DNA of 64,000 nucleotides, from the NCBI GenBank assembly GCA_020852175.1, contig JADZBH010000044.1, forward strand, positions 31,208-95,207, read 5' to 3'. The DNA comes from Bryobacterales bacterium. GTDB lineage: Bacteria > Acidobacteriota > Terriglobia > Bryobacterales > Bryobacteraceae. Shown piece after piece: positions 42,284-53,578 of this stretch; the first letter of the stretch is position 1, and the number at the start of each line of letters is the position of its first letter. Made by a program: the position numbers and the translations under genes. A model generated the notes under the pieces. That model was not told the origin of the DNA. It did not search any database and saw only the letters and a program-made list of their open reading frames with translations.

Positions 42284-44077
42284 TTATGGCAGTGGCTGGT
42301 TGGTCAGCAGCAGTTTGCCCCCCGACGGGAGTATCGTCAGCAGGCGGTCGCGGCCGAGCAGGCGTTCGATACGGGCCAGTTGCGGACCTTCGATGAGCAG
42401 GTAGACCCGCCCCGGACCGTTCCATTTCGTGGCCAGGGCGGCATCGTCCAGGAAGACGCGCGGTGCGCCCGGTGCGTAGGAGCCATATTCGAGGTTGTTC
42501 ACGCGGCCGTTCAGCAGCCAGGCGCCGGAGCGCAGCCTTTCGTGCGCATAGAAGAAGACCGAACTGAAGGTGTAGTACTGGTTGTCGAGCACGACCTCGC
42601 CCTGGGGCGCGGCCAGCAGGGCCTGGGCCAGGGGGCGGGAACCGAGATAGGGGTCGAAGCTCACCATGGCCACGCGCGCGGCCTGGGTGAACAGGATCAT
42701 CATCACGCCCAGTCCGGCGGCCAGGCGAACGCCCCGGAAGCGCCAGGCGGCCACGGCGCCCACGAGGAAGGCGGCGGCGGCCATCAGCAGCGGAGTGCGC
42801 AGGTAGGCAAAGGCGGGAAGAGTCAGGTCCTGCATGTGGCCCAGCGAAAGCGTGTAGGCATCGGGGTTCAGCGTGAGGGCTTGCGCGATGTCACCTGGAG
42901 CGGGGCGTCCAAGCACGGCCCACCAGAGCGCGCCGAGGCCGAGCGCCAGCGCCGTGCACAGGATCGCCAGTACGCGCGTGCCAGCGCGGTTCCAGCGCGA
43001 ATCGCGCGTCAGCGCATCGCCCAGCAGCAAGGCTAGGGCCGGATACGCGGGCATGGAGTAGTATTCCTGCGTGGTGGAAAAGGTGAAGAATAACAGGAGG
43101 AATCCGGCCCAACACCAGGCAAGCAAGCGCATTTTTCCGTCGCGGTCGGCGGGCGAACGGCCCGGCAGGGCCCGCAATGCCTCGGGCAAGTAGAGGCTCC
43201 AGGGGAAGAGCCAGGCCAGGTGCAGCAGCCAGAACAGCGGGCGCGGCACCGTGTTGTAATCGCGGGGCCAGCGCATGTTCAGGAAGCGGAACAGGTGTTC
43301 GTTGAAGAAGAAGAACCAGACGAAGCCGTGGTATTCACCGGGGCCGCTGTGCATGGTGAAGTCGAACAGCGGGGGATTGCGGAGCATGGCCAGCGCCACC
43401 CAGGGCAGGCAAAGAGCCGCCGCCAGGGCGGTTCCGCCGAAGACACGAAAACGCCGGAAAATGTTCCGGCGAAACAACTGGCCCGTTAGCAGCAGATACA
43501 ATCCGGCCGCGGCCAGCGGAAACACGAGTGCGATGAGCCCCTTCAACAGGAAGCCCGCGCCCATGGCCGCCCACATCACCCAGGGCCAGGCGCCGCCATC
43601 GCCTGCTTCGGTGCGTAGAAAGGCCCACAGGGCGAGCGCGATGGTGAGCGTCAGCGTCACGTCTGGAATCGTGATGCGCGTGAACAGCCACATGCCGGCG
43701 CAGGCCGTCGTGGCCAGCCCGGCATAAAACCCGGCGCGCCGCGAGAAGGCCCAGACGCCCATGGAAGCCGTAAGGAAGGCGAGCGCCACGGCCGATAGGG
43801 CAAACGGCAGCCGCGCCGCCCAATCGCGGACGCCGAACACGGCGTAGCTGGCCGCCATCATCCAATAAGGCCCAGGCGCTTTTTCCAGATAGGCGACGCC
43901 GTTCAGACGTGCCGTCACCCAGTCGCCCGAATCCAACATGTTGCGGGCAATCTGCGCCTGCACGGCATCGACGTCGTCCATCAGGCCGGGCGGCGCGATG
44001 GCGCATCCCAGATACAGCACGGCGGCAAACAGCGCGGCCGACAGCGCGGGACGGCGAACTAGCGGGTGATCTTCCAT
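42284..44077 (-). CDS. ArnT/GT39-like membrane glycosyltransferase
   Basis: About 597 residues. The first periplasmic loop has PPGLMDDVDAVQAQIARNMLDSGDWVTARLNGVAYLEKAPGPYWMMA, the hallmark of ArnT-like transferases (catalytic Asp in DD and the EKPP-like EKAP). About eleven to twelve transmembrane helices follow, then a C-terminal periplasmic domain. Such enzymes move a sugar from undecaprenyl phosphate to lipid A or another envelope acceptor. The start overlaps the asnB end by 19 nt, placing it last in the lysS-asnB run. Confidence 0.85.
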   Translation of the reverse strand: MEDHPLVRRPALSAALFAAVLYLGCAIAPPGLMDDVDAVQAQIARNMLDSGDWVTARLNGVAYLEKAPGPYWMMAASYAVFGVRDWAARLPFALSAVALAFLTASMGVWAFSRRAGFYAGLATTACAGMWLFTRITIPDVTLTLTIALALWAFLRTEAGDGGAWPWVMWAAMGAGFLLKGLIALVFPLAAAGLYLLLTGQLFRRNIFRRFRVFGGTALAAALCLPWVALAMLRNPPLFDFTMHSGPGEYHGFVWFFFFNEHLFRFLNMRWPRDYNTVPRPLFWLLHLAWLFPWSLYLPEALRALPGRSPADRDGKMRLLAWCWAGFLLLFFTFSTTQEYYSMPAYPALALLLGDALTRDSRWNRAGTRVLAILCTALALGLGALWWAVLGRPAPGDIAQALTLNPDAYTLSLGHMQDLTLPAFAYLRTPLLMAAAAFLVGAVAAWRFRGVRLAAGLGVMMILFTQAARVAMVSFDPYLGSRPLAQALLAAPQGEVVLDNQYYTFSSVFFYAHERLRSGAWLLNGRVNNLEYGSYAPGAPRVFLDDAALATKWNGPGRVYLLIEGPQLARIERLLGRDRLLTILPSGGKLLLTNQPLP

Positions 44078-45888
44078 TCCTTCATCCAAAGAGAGAGCAT
44101 GAGCAGTCCCCACAGCGCATAGCCGTGATTGGCGCGACGCGCGTCGTGTTCTTCCAGCAGGGCGCGGATGCGCGGCCAGTCCAGCCCGGCGGCCGAGGCG
44201 GAACGCTCATTCACATGGTCGCGCAGCATGGGGCGCAGCACGGTGCGGAACCAGTGGTGCGCGGGAATGTCGAAGCCCTGCTTGGAGCGCCGGGTCACGG
44301 CCGGGGGCAGCTTGTCGCGCATGAGTTCACGCAGCAGGAACTTCAGCGTGCGGCCCCTGATTTTGAGCGAGTGCGGCAGCGCGGCGGCGAACTCGACGAT
44401 GCGGTGGTCGAGAAAGGCGGGCCGGACTTCGAGCGAATGAGCCATCGACATGCGATCGCACTTGTTCAGAATGTCGTCGGGCAGGTAGGCGAGCTGGTCC
44501 AGATGAAGGAACGCGCCGTCTTCGGAGGGAGGCGCCGAGCCGTCCAGGGGCCAATCGCGCGGCAGCGGAGCGGGGAAATGCGAGGCGGGGAAGGCGCCGT
44601 TCCAATAGAGATGCGCCTCCATGGGGGGCAGGGCCGCGCCATCCAGGAAGCGCCTGGCTTTGTAATCGAGCCCCACCTTTTCATCGCTCACCGGCAGCAG
44701 CCGCGCCAGCGCCCGCGCGGGGGCAAGCGGAAACCGGCGCACCCGGCGCGCATAGCGGTCAGCCCGGTAGGTGATGTAGCCGCCGAAAAGTTCGTCGGCG
44801 CCTTCGCCGCTCAAGGCGACGGTCACCTGGCGCCGGCACATCTGGGAGAGATACCAGACGGGCAGCGCGCCCGCGTCGGCCGAGGGTTCGTCGCTGAAGT
44901 GCGCCAGGCGTTCGATGACGGCGGGCAGATCGTCCTTTTCCGGTTGCAGGTCGAACTCGGAGTGGTCCGTGCCGTAGTGCGCGGCCACGGTGCGGAAGTA
45001 GGGCGACTCGTCGAAACTGCGTCCGGAGAAGCTCACCGAGAAGGTCTTCAGGCGGCCGGGAAACAGCGCGGAGGCGTAGTGCGTGATGGCCGAGGAGTCC
45101 AGGCCGCCGCTTAACCATACGCCCAGCGGCACGTCGCTGACCAGGTGCTCGCGCACGGACTCGCGCAACAGGTGGTCGAGTTCGGCCTTGGCGTCGTCGA
45201 GCGCCAGCGGGCGGGGCGCGAAGCGCAGTTGCCAGTAGGGCTCCGTGCGCGTCACGCCCTCCCGCCACTCCAGATAGCAGCCCGGACGCAGCTTCGTGAC
45301 GCCCGAGGCCAGAGTGCGCGCGGTGGGAATGTAGTTCAGCCGCAGGAAGAGGTTCAGCGCGTCCGGGTCCAGCGCGCGCGGAACCGACGGATGCGCGAAC
45401 AGGGCTTTCAGCTCCGAGGCGAAATGCAGATTCGCGCCCCGCGCGAACAGATAGAGCGGCTTGATGCCCATGCGGTCCCGCGCCAGCACGAGACGGCGCG
45501 AGCGTTCGTCCCAAAGGGCCAGCGCGAACATGCCGCGCAGACGGGCAAAGCAGCCGGTGTCCCATTCGAGAAAGGCGCGCAACACCACTTCGGTATCGCC
45601 GTGCGATTCGAAGCGGTGGCCGAGCGATTCCAACTCCGCGCGCAATTCGCGAAAGTTGTAGACCTCGCCGTTGAACACAATGGTGGTTTCCGACGCTGCG
45701 TCCGTCATGGGCTGCGCGCCGCCGGAGAGGTCCTGAATCTTCAACCGCACCGCGCCCATCGAGAGGCAGCCGGATTCGTAGACGCCGTTCTGGTCGGGGC
45801 CGCGATGCCGGATCGAGGCGATGGCACGCCGCAGCGCGCCTTCCGGCGGGGCCTCGTCGCGATGGGTGAATCCGGCGATCCCGCACAT
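44059..45888 (-). CDS. asnB: Asparagine synthase (glutamine-hydrolysing)
   Basis: 609 residues. The N-terminal glutaminase has Cys2 in MCGIAGFTHRDE, then SIRHRGPDQNGVYE and TTIVFNGEVYNFRELR. The C-terminal synthetase has the ATP pyrophosphatase loop GVWLSGGLDSSAITHY and SGEGADELFGGY. It either makes asparagine or, as in many envelope-polysaccharide clusters, amidates another substrate. The neighbouring ArnT-like transferase makes the second role conceivable (inference). It lies 3 nt after the LolC/E-type gene. Confidence 0.92.
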   Translation of the reverse strand: MCGIAGFTHRDEAPPEGALRRAIASIRHRGPDQNGVYESGCLSMGAVRLKIQDLSGGAQPMTDAASETTIVFNGEVYNFRELRAELESLGHRFESHGDTEVVLRAFLEWDTGCFARLRGMFALALWDERSRRLVLARDRMGIKPLYLFARGANLHFASELKALFAHPSVPRALDPDALNLFLRLNYIPTARTLASGVTKLRPGCYLEWREGVTRTEPYWQLRFAPRPLALDDAKAELDHLLRESVREHLVSDVPLGVWLSGGLDSSAITHYASALFPGRLKTFSVSFSGRSFDESPYFRTVAAHYGTDHSEFDLQPEKDDLPAVIERLAHFSDEPSADAGALPVWYLSQMCRRQVTVALSGEGADELFGGYITYRADRYARRVRRFPLAPARALARLLPVSDEKVGLDYKARRFLDGAALPPMEAHLYWNGAFPASHFPAPLPRDWPLDGSAPPSEDGAFLHLDQLAYLPDDILNKCDRMSMAHSLEVRPAFLDHRIVEFAAALPHSLKIRGRTLKFLLRELMRDKLPPAVTRRSKQGFDIPAHHWFRTVLRPMLRDHVNERSASAAGLDWPRIRALLEEHDARRANHGYALWGLLMLSLWMKEWKITR

Positions 45889-45891
45889 AGG

Positions 45892-47127
45892 CTATTCGTA
45901 GCGGAGCGCTTCCACGGGGGTAATGCGCGAGGCCGCGCGCGCCGGATACACGGTGGCCAGCAGGCTGACGAGCAGGGCCACGCCGGCGATCCAGAAGCCG
46001 TCCAGCAGGCGTGGTTCAAACGGCACGAACGATAGCGAGTAGACCGCCTCGTCGAGCGGCAGCCAGCGGTAATGGTCGGCCAGGAAGGAGATGGAGTAAC
46101 CGAGCAGGAGGCCGATCGCCGTGCCTGCCACGCCGATCAGCAGGCCCTGCAAGCGGAAGATCAGCGAGATCTGTTCGCGCCGCGCGCCCATCGACATCAG
46201 GATGGCGATGTCCCGATGCTTTTCCATCACCATCATGATGAGCGAAATCAGGATGTTCAGCGCGGCCACCAGTTGAATGAGGCCCACGGTCACCACGGTC
46301 ACCACGCGCTCCATCTTGAGCGCGTTCAGGATCTGCCGGTTCATCTCCATCCAGCTTGTGGCCGCCAGTTTCGGCCCGGCCACGGCCGCGATCTTTTCCG
46401 CGATCTCGTTGGCGGCGTAGATGTCGTCCACGTTCAATTCAATGGCGCTGGCCACGTCGGCCACAGACAACACCCGCTGCACCTGCTTCAGGCTGGTGAA
46501 GGCCCAGGCGCTGTCCAGATCGTAGAAGCCCGACTCGAAGATCCCGGTGATGCGGAATTGGTGCTCCACCAGGCGCGGTCCGAACGGCGTGATTTCGCCC
46601 TGCGGACTGATGACGCGCACCACGTCGCCCAGGGCGAGTCCGGCGTCACGCGCCAATCCCGCGCCGATGACGATCGGCGGCAGGCCGCGCACGGGATTCC
46701 AGTTGTCCAGGCGGCCGGCCTTCAAATGCTGGAGCGCCGGCGGCAGTTTCAACTCGCCGGGCTCGGGGATGCCTTTCAGCACGGCGCCCGTGGGCTGACG
46801 CGAACCGGGAATCAGCACCTGCGTGTAGAGGGAAGGAGTAGCCTGCGTGATGTGAGGCTGCGCGGCCAGCTTGCGCGCCAACTCGCGCCAGTTCGCGATG
46901 CCTTCGCCTGGCTGCTTCTCCAGCACCATGATGTGCGCCGTCGCCCCCAGCAAATTGCGTTGCAGCGTATTGCGGAAGCCCGCGTTGATGGAGAGCGCGA
47001 TCACCGTCGCCATCACGCCCGTGGCCACGCCAAGCACGGAGATCAGGGTGATCACGCTGATCACGGTCTGCTTGCGCTTGGCCATCAGGTAGCGCACGGC
47101 CACGGAGAGTTCAAAAGGAAGCTCCAC
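45892..47127 (-). CDS. LolC/LolE-type ABC transporter permease
   Basis: 411 residues. The N-terminal FELSVAVRYLMAKRKQTVISVITLISVLGVATGVM is the LolC/E signature, followed by a periplasmic MacB-like domain (about 45-270) and three C-terminal FtsX helices (QLVAALNILISLIMMVMEKHRDIAILMSMGARREQI ... ARAASRITPVEALRYE). It should extract lipoproteins from the inner membrane for LolA. Only one permease is present and the ATPase gene lolD is not adjacent, so either a homodimer or a partner encoded elsewhere is needed. It lies 4 nt after lysS. Confidence 0.9.
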   Translation of the reverse strand: MELPFELSVAVRYLMAKRKQTVISVITLISVLGVATGVMATVIALSINAGFRNTLQRNLLGATAHIMVLEKQPGEGIANWRELARKLAAQPHITQATPSLYTQVLIPGSRQPTGAVLKGIPEPGELKLPPALQHLKAGRLDNWNPVRGLPPIVIGAGLARDAGLALGDVVRVISPQGEITPFGPRLVEHQFRITGIFESGFYDLDSAWAFTSLKQVQRVLSVADVASAIELNVDDIYAANEIAEKIAAVAGPKLAATSWMEMNRQILNALKMERVVTVVTVGLIQLVAALNILISLIMMVMEKHRDIAILMSMGARREQISLIFRLQGLLIGVAGTAIGLLLGYSISFLADHYRWLPLDEAVYSLSFVPFEPRLLDGFWIAGVALLVSLLATVYPARAASRITPVEALRYE

Positions 47128-47131
47128 GCTC

Positions 47132-48630
<1,499 letters not shown>

Positions 48631-48637
<7 letters not shown>

Positions 48638-49413
48638 AGGGAACGCTCCGGTGGAGGGATGAAACTTCTTATTATAATGGCCGATTGCCCGCGCTTTCGA
48701 TCGTCATCCCCGCATACAATGAGCAGGCGCGTCTGCCCGAGACGCTGGCACGCGTGCTTTCCTATCTGGACAAGGCCTCCTGGAGCGGCGCCGAGGTGCT
48801 GGTGGTCGACGACGGCTCGCGCGATGGAACGGCGGCGCTGGTGGAGGAATGGGGATCGCGCGATGCCCGGGTGCGCCTGCTGCGGAACCCCGGCAATCGC
48901 GGCAAGGGATACTCCGTCAAGCACGGCATGATGGAGGCGCGCGGAGAGTGGGTACTGTTTTCCGACGCCGACCTTTCGGCGCCGATCGAGGAACTCGACG
49001 TGCTGTGGGCCGCGATCGAGCGGACGCCCGCCGGGGTGGCCATCGGCTCCCGCGCCCTGAACCGCGGACTGATTGGCGTGCATCAATCGAAGTTCCGCGA
49101 AACGGCGGGACGCTTCTTCAACCTGGTGATGCGCCTGGTGTGCGGGCTGCCCTTCTGGGACACGCAATGCGGCTTCAAACTGTTCCGCCGCGATGCCGCC
49201 CGCGACGTCTTTTCCCGGCTGCGGCTGGAGCGGTTCGGCTTCGACGTGGAGGCGCTGTTCATCGCCCGCCTGAAGGGCTATAAGACGATCGAGGTGCCCG
49301 TGCGCTGGAACCACGCCGACGGCACGAAGGTGAGCATGTTCCGCGACAGCGCCGATATGTTTCTCGACCTGCTGCGCGTGCGCCGCAACCAACTGCTGGG
49401 GCGCTACCGCTAG
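48631..49413 (+). CDS. GT2 glycosyltransferase (dolichyl-phosphate glucosyltransferase-like)
   Basis: Up to 260 residues of a GT-A fold: [53 protein letters not shown] and [16 protein letters not shown] (the DxD), with [12 protein letters not shown] and [16 protein letters not shown] near the end. This is the polyprenyl-phosphate sugar synthase type that supplies lipid-linked sugars to GT39 enzymes, two of which are in this window. The GTG at 48631 overlaps lysS by 7 nt; a TTG at 48685 directly before [12 protein letters not shown] is the alternative. Neither has a clear ribosome site. Confidence 0.88.
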
Positions 49414-49420
49414 GGCGTGC

Positions 49421-50428
49421 TTAGCCCAGCCGGGCCATGATGGCCTCGGCGAACTGGCTCGTGTTCGCCGTGCCGCCCACGTCCGGAGTCAGGTGCTTGC
49501 CTTCGGCGTAGACGGCTTCGACGGCCTTTTGCAGGCGGGCCGCCGCGTCCGCTTCGCCCACGTGGCTCAGCATCATCACGGAGCTCAACATGAGCGCCGT
49601 GGGGTTGGCCAGCCCCTTGCCCGCGATGTCGGGCGCCGAGCCGTGCACGCTTTCAAAGATGGCGCAGCCATCGCCGAAGTTCGCGCCGGGCACCACGCCG
49701 AGGCCGCCCACCAGGCCGGCGGCCAGGTCGCTGATGATGTCTCCGTAAAGATTAGGCAGCAGGAGCACGTCGAACTGTTCGGGTTTCGACACCAGTTGCA
49801 TCGAGGCGTTGTCGACGATCAGTTCGTTGTACGCGATTTGCGGGTACATCTCGGCCACCTCGCGGCAGCATTTCAGGAAGAGACCGTCGGCCTTCTTCAT
49901 GATGTTGGCCTTGTGAATCGCCGTCACCTTTTTCCGGCCATGCAGCTTGGCGTATTTGAACGCCGCCGCGGCGATCTTGATCGAGGCCGCGCGGGTGATC
50001 ACCTTCAACCCGGTCACCACGTCGTTCACCACCTCGTGTTCCAGCCCCGAATAGAGGTCCTCCGTGTTTTCACGGAAGATCACCATATCGATGTTCAGGT
50101 CCTGGAAGCGCGTCTTCAAGCCAGGCAGCGATTTCACCGGACGGACGTTGGCGTACAGCTCGAAGCGCTTGCGCAGCGCGACGTTCACGCTCTGGAAGCC
50201 GCCGCCCACGGGGGTGGTCACCGGGCCCTTCAGCCCCAGGCGCGTCACCTTGAGCGATTCCACCGCCGCCGGGGGAATCGACTCGCCGCTCTGCCGGATA
50301 ATGTCCGCCGTCACCTCGACGCGGTTCCAGTCGATCTTCACGCCGCAGGCATCGATCACACGAACCGTGGCGTCGGCGACTTCCGGTCCAATCCCGTCGC
50401 CGGGAATCAGGGTCACGTTGTGGGTCAC
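49421..50428 (-). CDS. Isocitrate dehydrogenase, NAD-type (isocitrate/isopropylmalate family)
   Basis: 335 residues from a GTG (VTHNVTLIPGDGIGPEV). The substrate loop GGGFQSVNVALRKRFELYANVRPVKSLPG has the Ser-x-Asn-x-x-x-Arg arrangement of isocitrate rather than isopropylmalate dehydrogenases and resembles the NAD-dependent IDH3 group. VIFRENTEDLYSGLEH, NELIVDNASMQLV and FESVHGSAPDIAGKGLANPTAL complete the metal and cofactor sites. It converts isocitrate to 2-oxoglutarate in the TCA cycle. The frame stays open far upstream through purH, but homology begins at this GTG. Confidence 0.9.
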   Translation of the reverse strand: MTHNVTLIPGDGIGPEVADATVRVIDACGVKIDWNRVEVTADIIRQSGESIPPAAVESLKVTRLGLKGPVTTPVGGGFQSVNVALRKRFELYANVRPVKSLPGLKTRFQDLNIDMVIFRENTEDLYSGLEHEVVNDVVTGLKVITRAASIKIAAAAFKYAKLHGRKKVTAIHKANIMKKADGLFLKCCREVAEMYPQIAYNELIVDNASMQLVSKPEQFDVLLLPNLYGDIISDLAAGLVGGLGVVPGANFGDGCAIFESVHGSAPDIAGKGLANPTALMLSSVMMLSHVGEADAAARLQKAVEAVYAEGKHLTPDVGGTANTSQFAEAIMARLG

Positions 50429-50503
50429 GAACTCTATTATGGCAAGGAGCGGGAGCGCCGCCGGGCGGGGCGGTCCAGGCCCTGCATGGCACAATGAGAG
50501 GTC

Positions 50504-52039
50504 ATGCCCAAGATTGCACGCGCTCTGTTGAGCGTCACGGATAAGACCGGACTGGCTTCCTTCGCCCAGGCGCTTGCCGCGCTCGGCGTGGAACTCATCT
50601 CCACCGGCGGAACGGCGAAGCTGCTGCGCGAGGCGGGGCTCGCGGTGAAGGACGTTTCCGAGGTGACCGGTTTTCCCGAGATGCTCGACGGCCGCGTGAA
50701 GACGATTCATCCACGCGTGGCCGGGGGCGTGCTCGCCATGCGTTCCAAGCCCGAACATATGGCCGCCATCGCCGAGCACGGCATTCCGGCCATCGACATG
50801 GTGGTGGTGAACCTGTACCAGTTCGAGAAGGTGGCCGCCGAGGCCGGCGCCACGCGCGAGGAGCTGATCGAGAACATCGACATTGGCGGTCCCACCATGA
50901 TTCGCGCCGCGGCCAAGAACTGGCAGGACGTGGCCGTGGTGACCTCCGCCGCCGACTATGACGCGCTGGCCTGCGAGTTGCGCTCGAACGGCGGCGTGTT
51001 GAGCCAGGACACGCACTGGCGCCTGATGGTGGCCGCCTTCGAACTGACAGCCTCCTACGATCGCGCCATCGCCGCCAAGTTGCGCTCGCTCGACGCCGCG
51101 CCCGGTGAGCTGCCCGCGGTGCTCGACGTGAAGCTGCCCCGGCGCATGGCGCTGCGCTACGGCGAGAATCCGCACCAGCAGGCCGCGCTGTATGGCAGCG
51201 GCGCAAGCGGCATCGCGGGCGCGCGGCAGTTGCAGGGCAAGGAGCTGAGCTACAACAACCTTGTCGATCTGGACGCCGCCTGGCAACTGATTCGCGAGTT
51301 CGACTCGCCAGCCTGCGCCATCATCAAACACACCAATCCTTGCGGCTGCGCCGAGGGGGCAAGCGCCGCCGAAGCCTACCGGCGCGCGCTGGAAGCCGAC
51401 CCCATCTCGGCGTTTGGCGGCGTGCTCGCCTTCAACCGCACGGTGGACGAAACGGCGGCGGCCGAGGTGTCCAAGCTCTTCACGGAGGCGATCGCCGCGC
51501 CGGGCTATACGGCGGAGGCGCTGGCCGTGTTCGCCGCCAAAAAGAACCTGCGGCTGATCACCGTCGCCGCCGGCGGGGAGGACGGACTGGTGGTGAAGTC
51601 GATCAGCGGCGGCATGCTGGCGCAGTCGCCCGACACGGCGCGCCTGGACCGCGCCACGGCCGCCGTGCGCTCCCGCCGCCAGCCGTCTCCGGAGGAGTGG
51701 AGCGCGCTGGAATTCGGCTGGAAGGTGGTGAAGCATGTGAAGTCCAACGCCATCGTTTATGCGCGCGCCGGACAGCTTGTTTCCAGCGGCGCGGGCCAGA
51801 TGAGCCGGGTGGACTCGGTGAAGGTGGGCGCGATGAAAGCCGTGCTGCCCACGCAAGGAACCGTGCTGGCCAGCGACGCGTTCTTTCCGTTTCCCGACGG
51901 CCTTGTCGAGGCCGCGCGTCACGGGATCACGGCCGTGATTCACCCGGGCGGCTCGGTGAAGGACGAAGAGGTGATCGCCAAGGCCGATGAACTGGGCCTT
52001 GCGGTGGTGCTCACCGGCGTGCGGCATTTCCGCCACTAA
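50504..52039 (+). CDS. purH: Bifunctional AICAR transformylase/IMP cyclohydrolase
   Basis: 511 residues. The N-terminal cyclohydrolase reads [42 protein letters not shown] and [14 protein letters not shown]. The C-terminal transformylase has [29 protein letters not shown] and [18 protein letters not shown]. It performs the last two steps of IMP synthesis. It starts a plus-strand series running to accC and is divergent from the isocitrate dehydrogenase gene. Confidence 0.97.
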   Translation: MPKIARALLSVTDKTGLASFAQALAALGVELISTGGTAKLLREAGLAVKDVSEVTGFPEMLDGRVKTIHPRVAGGVLAMRSKPEHMAAIAEHGIPAIDMVVVNLYQFEKVAAEAGATREELIENIDIGGPTMIRAAAKNWQDVAVVTSAADYDALACELRSNGGVLSQDTHWRLMVAAFELTASYDRAIAAKLRSLDAAPGELPAVLDVKLPRRMALRYGENPHQQAALYGSGASGIAGARQLQGKELSYNNLVDLDAAWQLIREFDSPACAIIKHTNPCGCAEGASAAEAYRRALEADPISAFGGVLAFNRTVDETAAAEVSKLFTEAIAAPGYTAEALAVFAAKKNLRLITVAAGGEDGLVVKSISGGMLAQSPDTARLDRATAAVRSRRQPSPEEWSALEFGWKVVKHVKSNAIVYARAGQLVSSGAGQMSRVDSVKVGAMKAVLPTQGTVLASDAFFPFPDGLVEAARHGITAVIHPGGSVKDEEVIAKADELGLAVVLTGVRHFRH

Positions 52040-52062
52040 AGCTCCGCCTGCTACCTTGGAAT

Positions 52063-52611
52063 GTGCGCTACTTTTTCCGGCGGCGCATTCCGCCGTTCCG
52101 CCGCGTGCTGATGGTTGAATCCGGCTCGCGCCATCTGTTGGAAGCCCTGCTGCCCGGCATCTATCAAGCCCATGCGCCGCACATGCGTCTGGACGTGGTC
52201 ACCTGTTTTGCCGGCGCGCCGCTGAATTTCCGCCCCGAATTCGGGCAGATTCACCGTGTCACCGAGTACCCGGGCGCCGCTGGCCGAGCGGAACTCTACC
52301 GTTTGCTCGACCTGAATCGTTACGACATTTGCGGCATGATCTGTTCCGGCGAACCCATCATGACCAAGTGGAAGTGGATGCTCGCCTTCCGGCTGCCGGC
52401 CAAGGTGTTCATCCTGAATGAGAACGGCGACTACTTCTGGCTGGACCGTTCGAACCTGGCCCTCATCCGCCATTTCATCCTGTACCGCGCCGGGCTGACC
52501 GGCGCGGGCGCGGTGAATACGCTGGTACGCATGGCGCTGTTCCCGTTCACGCTCGCGTATCTGTTACTCTATGCTGCTACGGCTCATTTGAGACGGAGAG
52601 TACGCACATGA
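52063..52611 (+). CDS. Unknown protein with C-terminal membrane segment
   Basis: 182 residues from a GTG. The start MRYFFRRRIPPFRRVLMVESGSRHLLEALLPGIYQ is basic, and LDVVTCFAGAPLNFRP and RYDICGMICSGEPIMTKWKWMLAFRLPAKVFILNENGDYFWLDR suggest a Rossmann-like alternation of strands and helices, like the first half of a GT-B glycosyltransferase. A hydrophobic C-terminal helix (MALFPFTLAYLLLYAATAHL) follows. I do not recognise the family. It lies 23 nt after purH and overlaps the quinone oxidoreductase gene by 4 nt. Confidence 0.7.
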   Translation: MRYFFRRRIPPFRRVLMVESGSRHLLEALLPGIYQAHAPHMRLDVVTCFAGAPLNFRPEFGQIHRVTEYPGAAGRAELYRLLDLNRYDICGMICSGEPIMTKWKWMLAFRLPAKVFILNENGDYFWLDRSNLALIRHFILYRAGLTGAGAVNTLVRMALFPFTLAYLLLYAATAHLRRRVRT

Positions 52612-53576
52612 AAGCGATTCGAATTCATCAGACCGGCGGCCCCGAGGCCCTCCGCTACGAAGACGCGCCCGTTCCCAAGCCGGCCCCGGGCGAGGCGCTG
52701 GTGCGCCTGCACGCCATCGGCGTGAATTTCATCGACGTCTACTTCCGCACGGGTCTGTACAAGGCCGATCCGCCCTTCACGCCCGGCATGGAGGGAGCGG
52801 GCGTCGTGGAGGCCCTCGGCGAAGGTGTGGACGGCGTGAAGGTGGGTGACCGCGTTGCCTATGCCATGTGCCGCGGCTCCTACGCCGAGTACGCCTGCGT
52901 GCCTGCCTGGCAGCTTGTCACGCTGCCCGGGGAGTTGAGCTTCGAGCAGGGCGCGGCGGCCATGCTGCAGGGCATGACGGCGCACTACCTTGCCCGCGCC
53001 ACTTACGAGTTGAAGCCCGGGGACACCTGTCTGGTGCACGCCGCCGCCGGAGGCGTCGGACTGCTGCTGGTGCAGATCGCCAAGATCTGCGGGGCGCGCG
53101 TGATCGGCACGGCGGGCACGGCGGAAAAGGCCGCGCTGGCGAAATCCTTCGGCGCCGACGAGATGATCCTATATAACGAGCAGGACTTCGCCGCCGAATC
53201 GCGCCGCCTGACCGCCGGCGCGGGCGTCGACGTGGTGTACGACTCGGTGGGCGCGGCGACCTTCGAGAAGTCGATCGACTCGCTGCGTCCGCGCGGCATG
53301 ATGGTCACCTACGGCAATGCCAGCGGCGCCGTGCCGCCTTTCGCGCCGCTGCTGCTCAGCCAGAAGGGCTCGCTGTTCATCACGCGGCCCACGCTGGCCC
53401 ACTATTGCGACGGCCGCACCGAGTTGGAATTACGCTCGGGCGAGGTGCTGGGCTGGATCGCCGAGGGCCGCCTGCGGCTGACGCTGGAAAACAGCTACGC
53501 CCTGGCCGCCGCCGCGCAGGCCCACCGCGACCTGGAAGCCCGCAAGACCGTCGGCAAGGTTCTCCTGAAACCCTGA
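52608..53576 (+). CDS. NADPH:quinone oxidoreductase, zinc-independent MDR
   Basis: 322 residues. MKAIRIHQTGGPEALRYEDAPVPKPAPGEALVRLHAIGVNFIDVYFRTGLY is the QOR-type start, with no zinc-binding cysteines. The nucleotide loop is LVHAAAGGVGLLLVQIAK and VVYDSVGAATFEKSIDSLRPRG is the late conserved part. It reduces quinones or other enones with NADPH. It is translationally coupled by an ATGA overlap to the upstream unknown gene and followed 2 nt later by the M24 peptidase gene. Confidence 0.92.
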   Translation: MKAIRIHQTGGPEALRYEDAPVPKPAPGEALVRLHAIGVNFIDVYFRTGLYKADPPFTPGMEGAGVVEALGEGVDGVKVGDRVAYAMCRGSYAEYACVPAWQLVTLPGELSFEQGAAAMLQGMTAHYLARATYELKPGDTCLVHAAAGGVGLLLVQIAKICGARVIGTAGTAEKAALAKSFGADEMILYNEQDFAAESRRLTAGAGVDVVYDSVGAATFEKSIDSLRPRGMMVTYGNASGAVPPFAPLLLSQKGSLFITRPTLAHYCDGRTELELRSGEVLGWIAEGRLRLTLENSYALAAAAQAHRDLEARKTVGKVLLKP

Positions 53577-53578
53577 CA

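Noticed and set aside
42255..42290. GAACC ... GGTTC hairpin as a terminator of the ArnT-like gene.
   Set aside because: The stem is 5 bp and the T-tract is on the wrong strand for that gene; too weak to list.
50429..52036. A frame open on the minus strand that would extend the isocitrate dehydrogenase by over 530 residues.
   Set aside because: It is antisense to purH, whose plus-strand protein is fully recognisable. The extension is rich in His, Arg and Gly with no family resemblance, and the dehydrogenase fold begins at GTG 50428.
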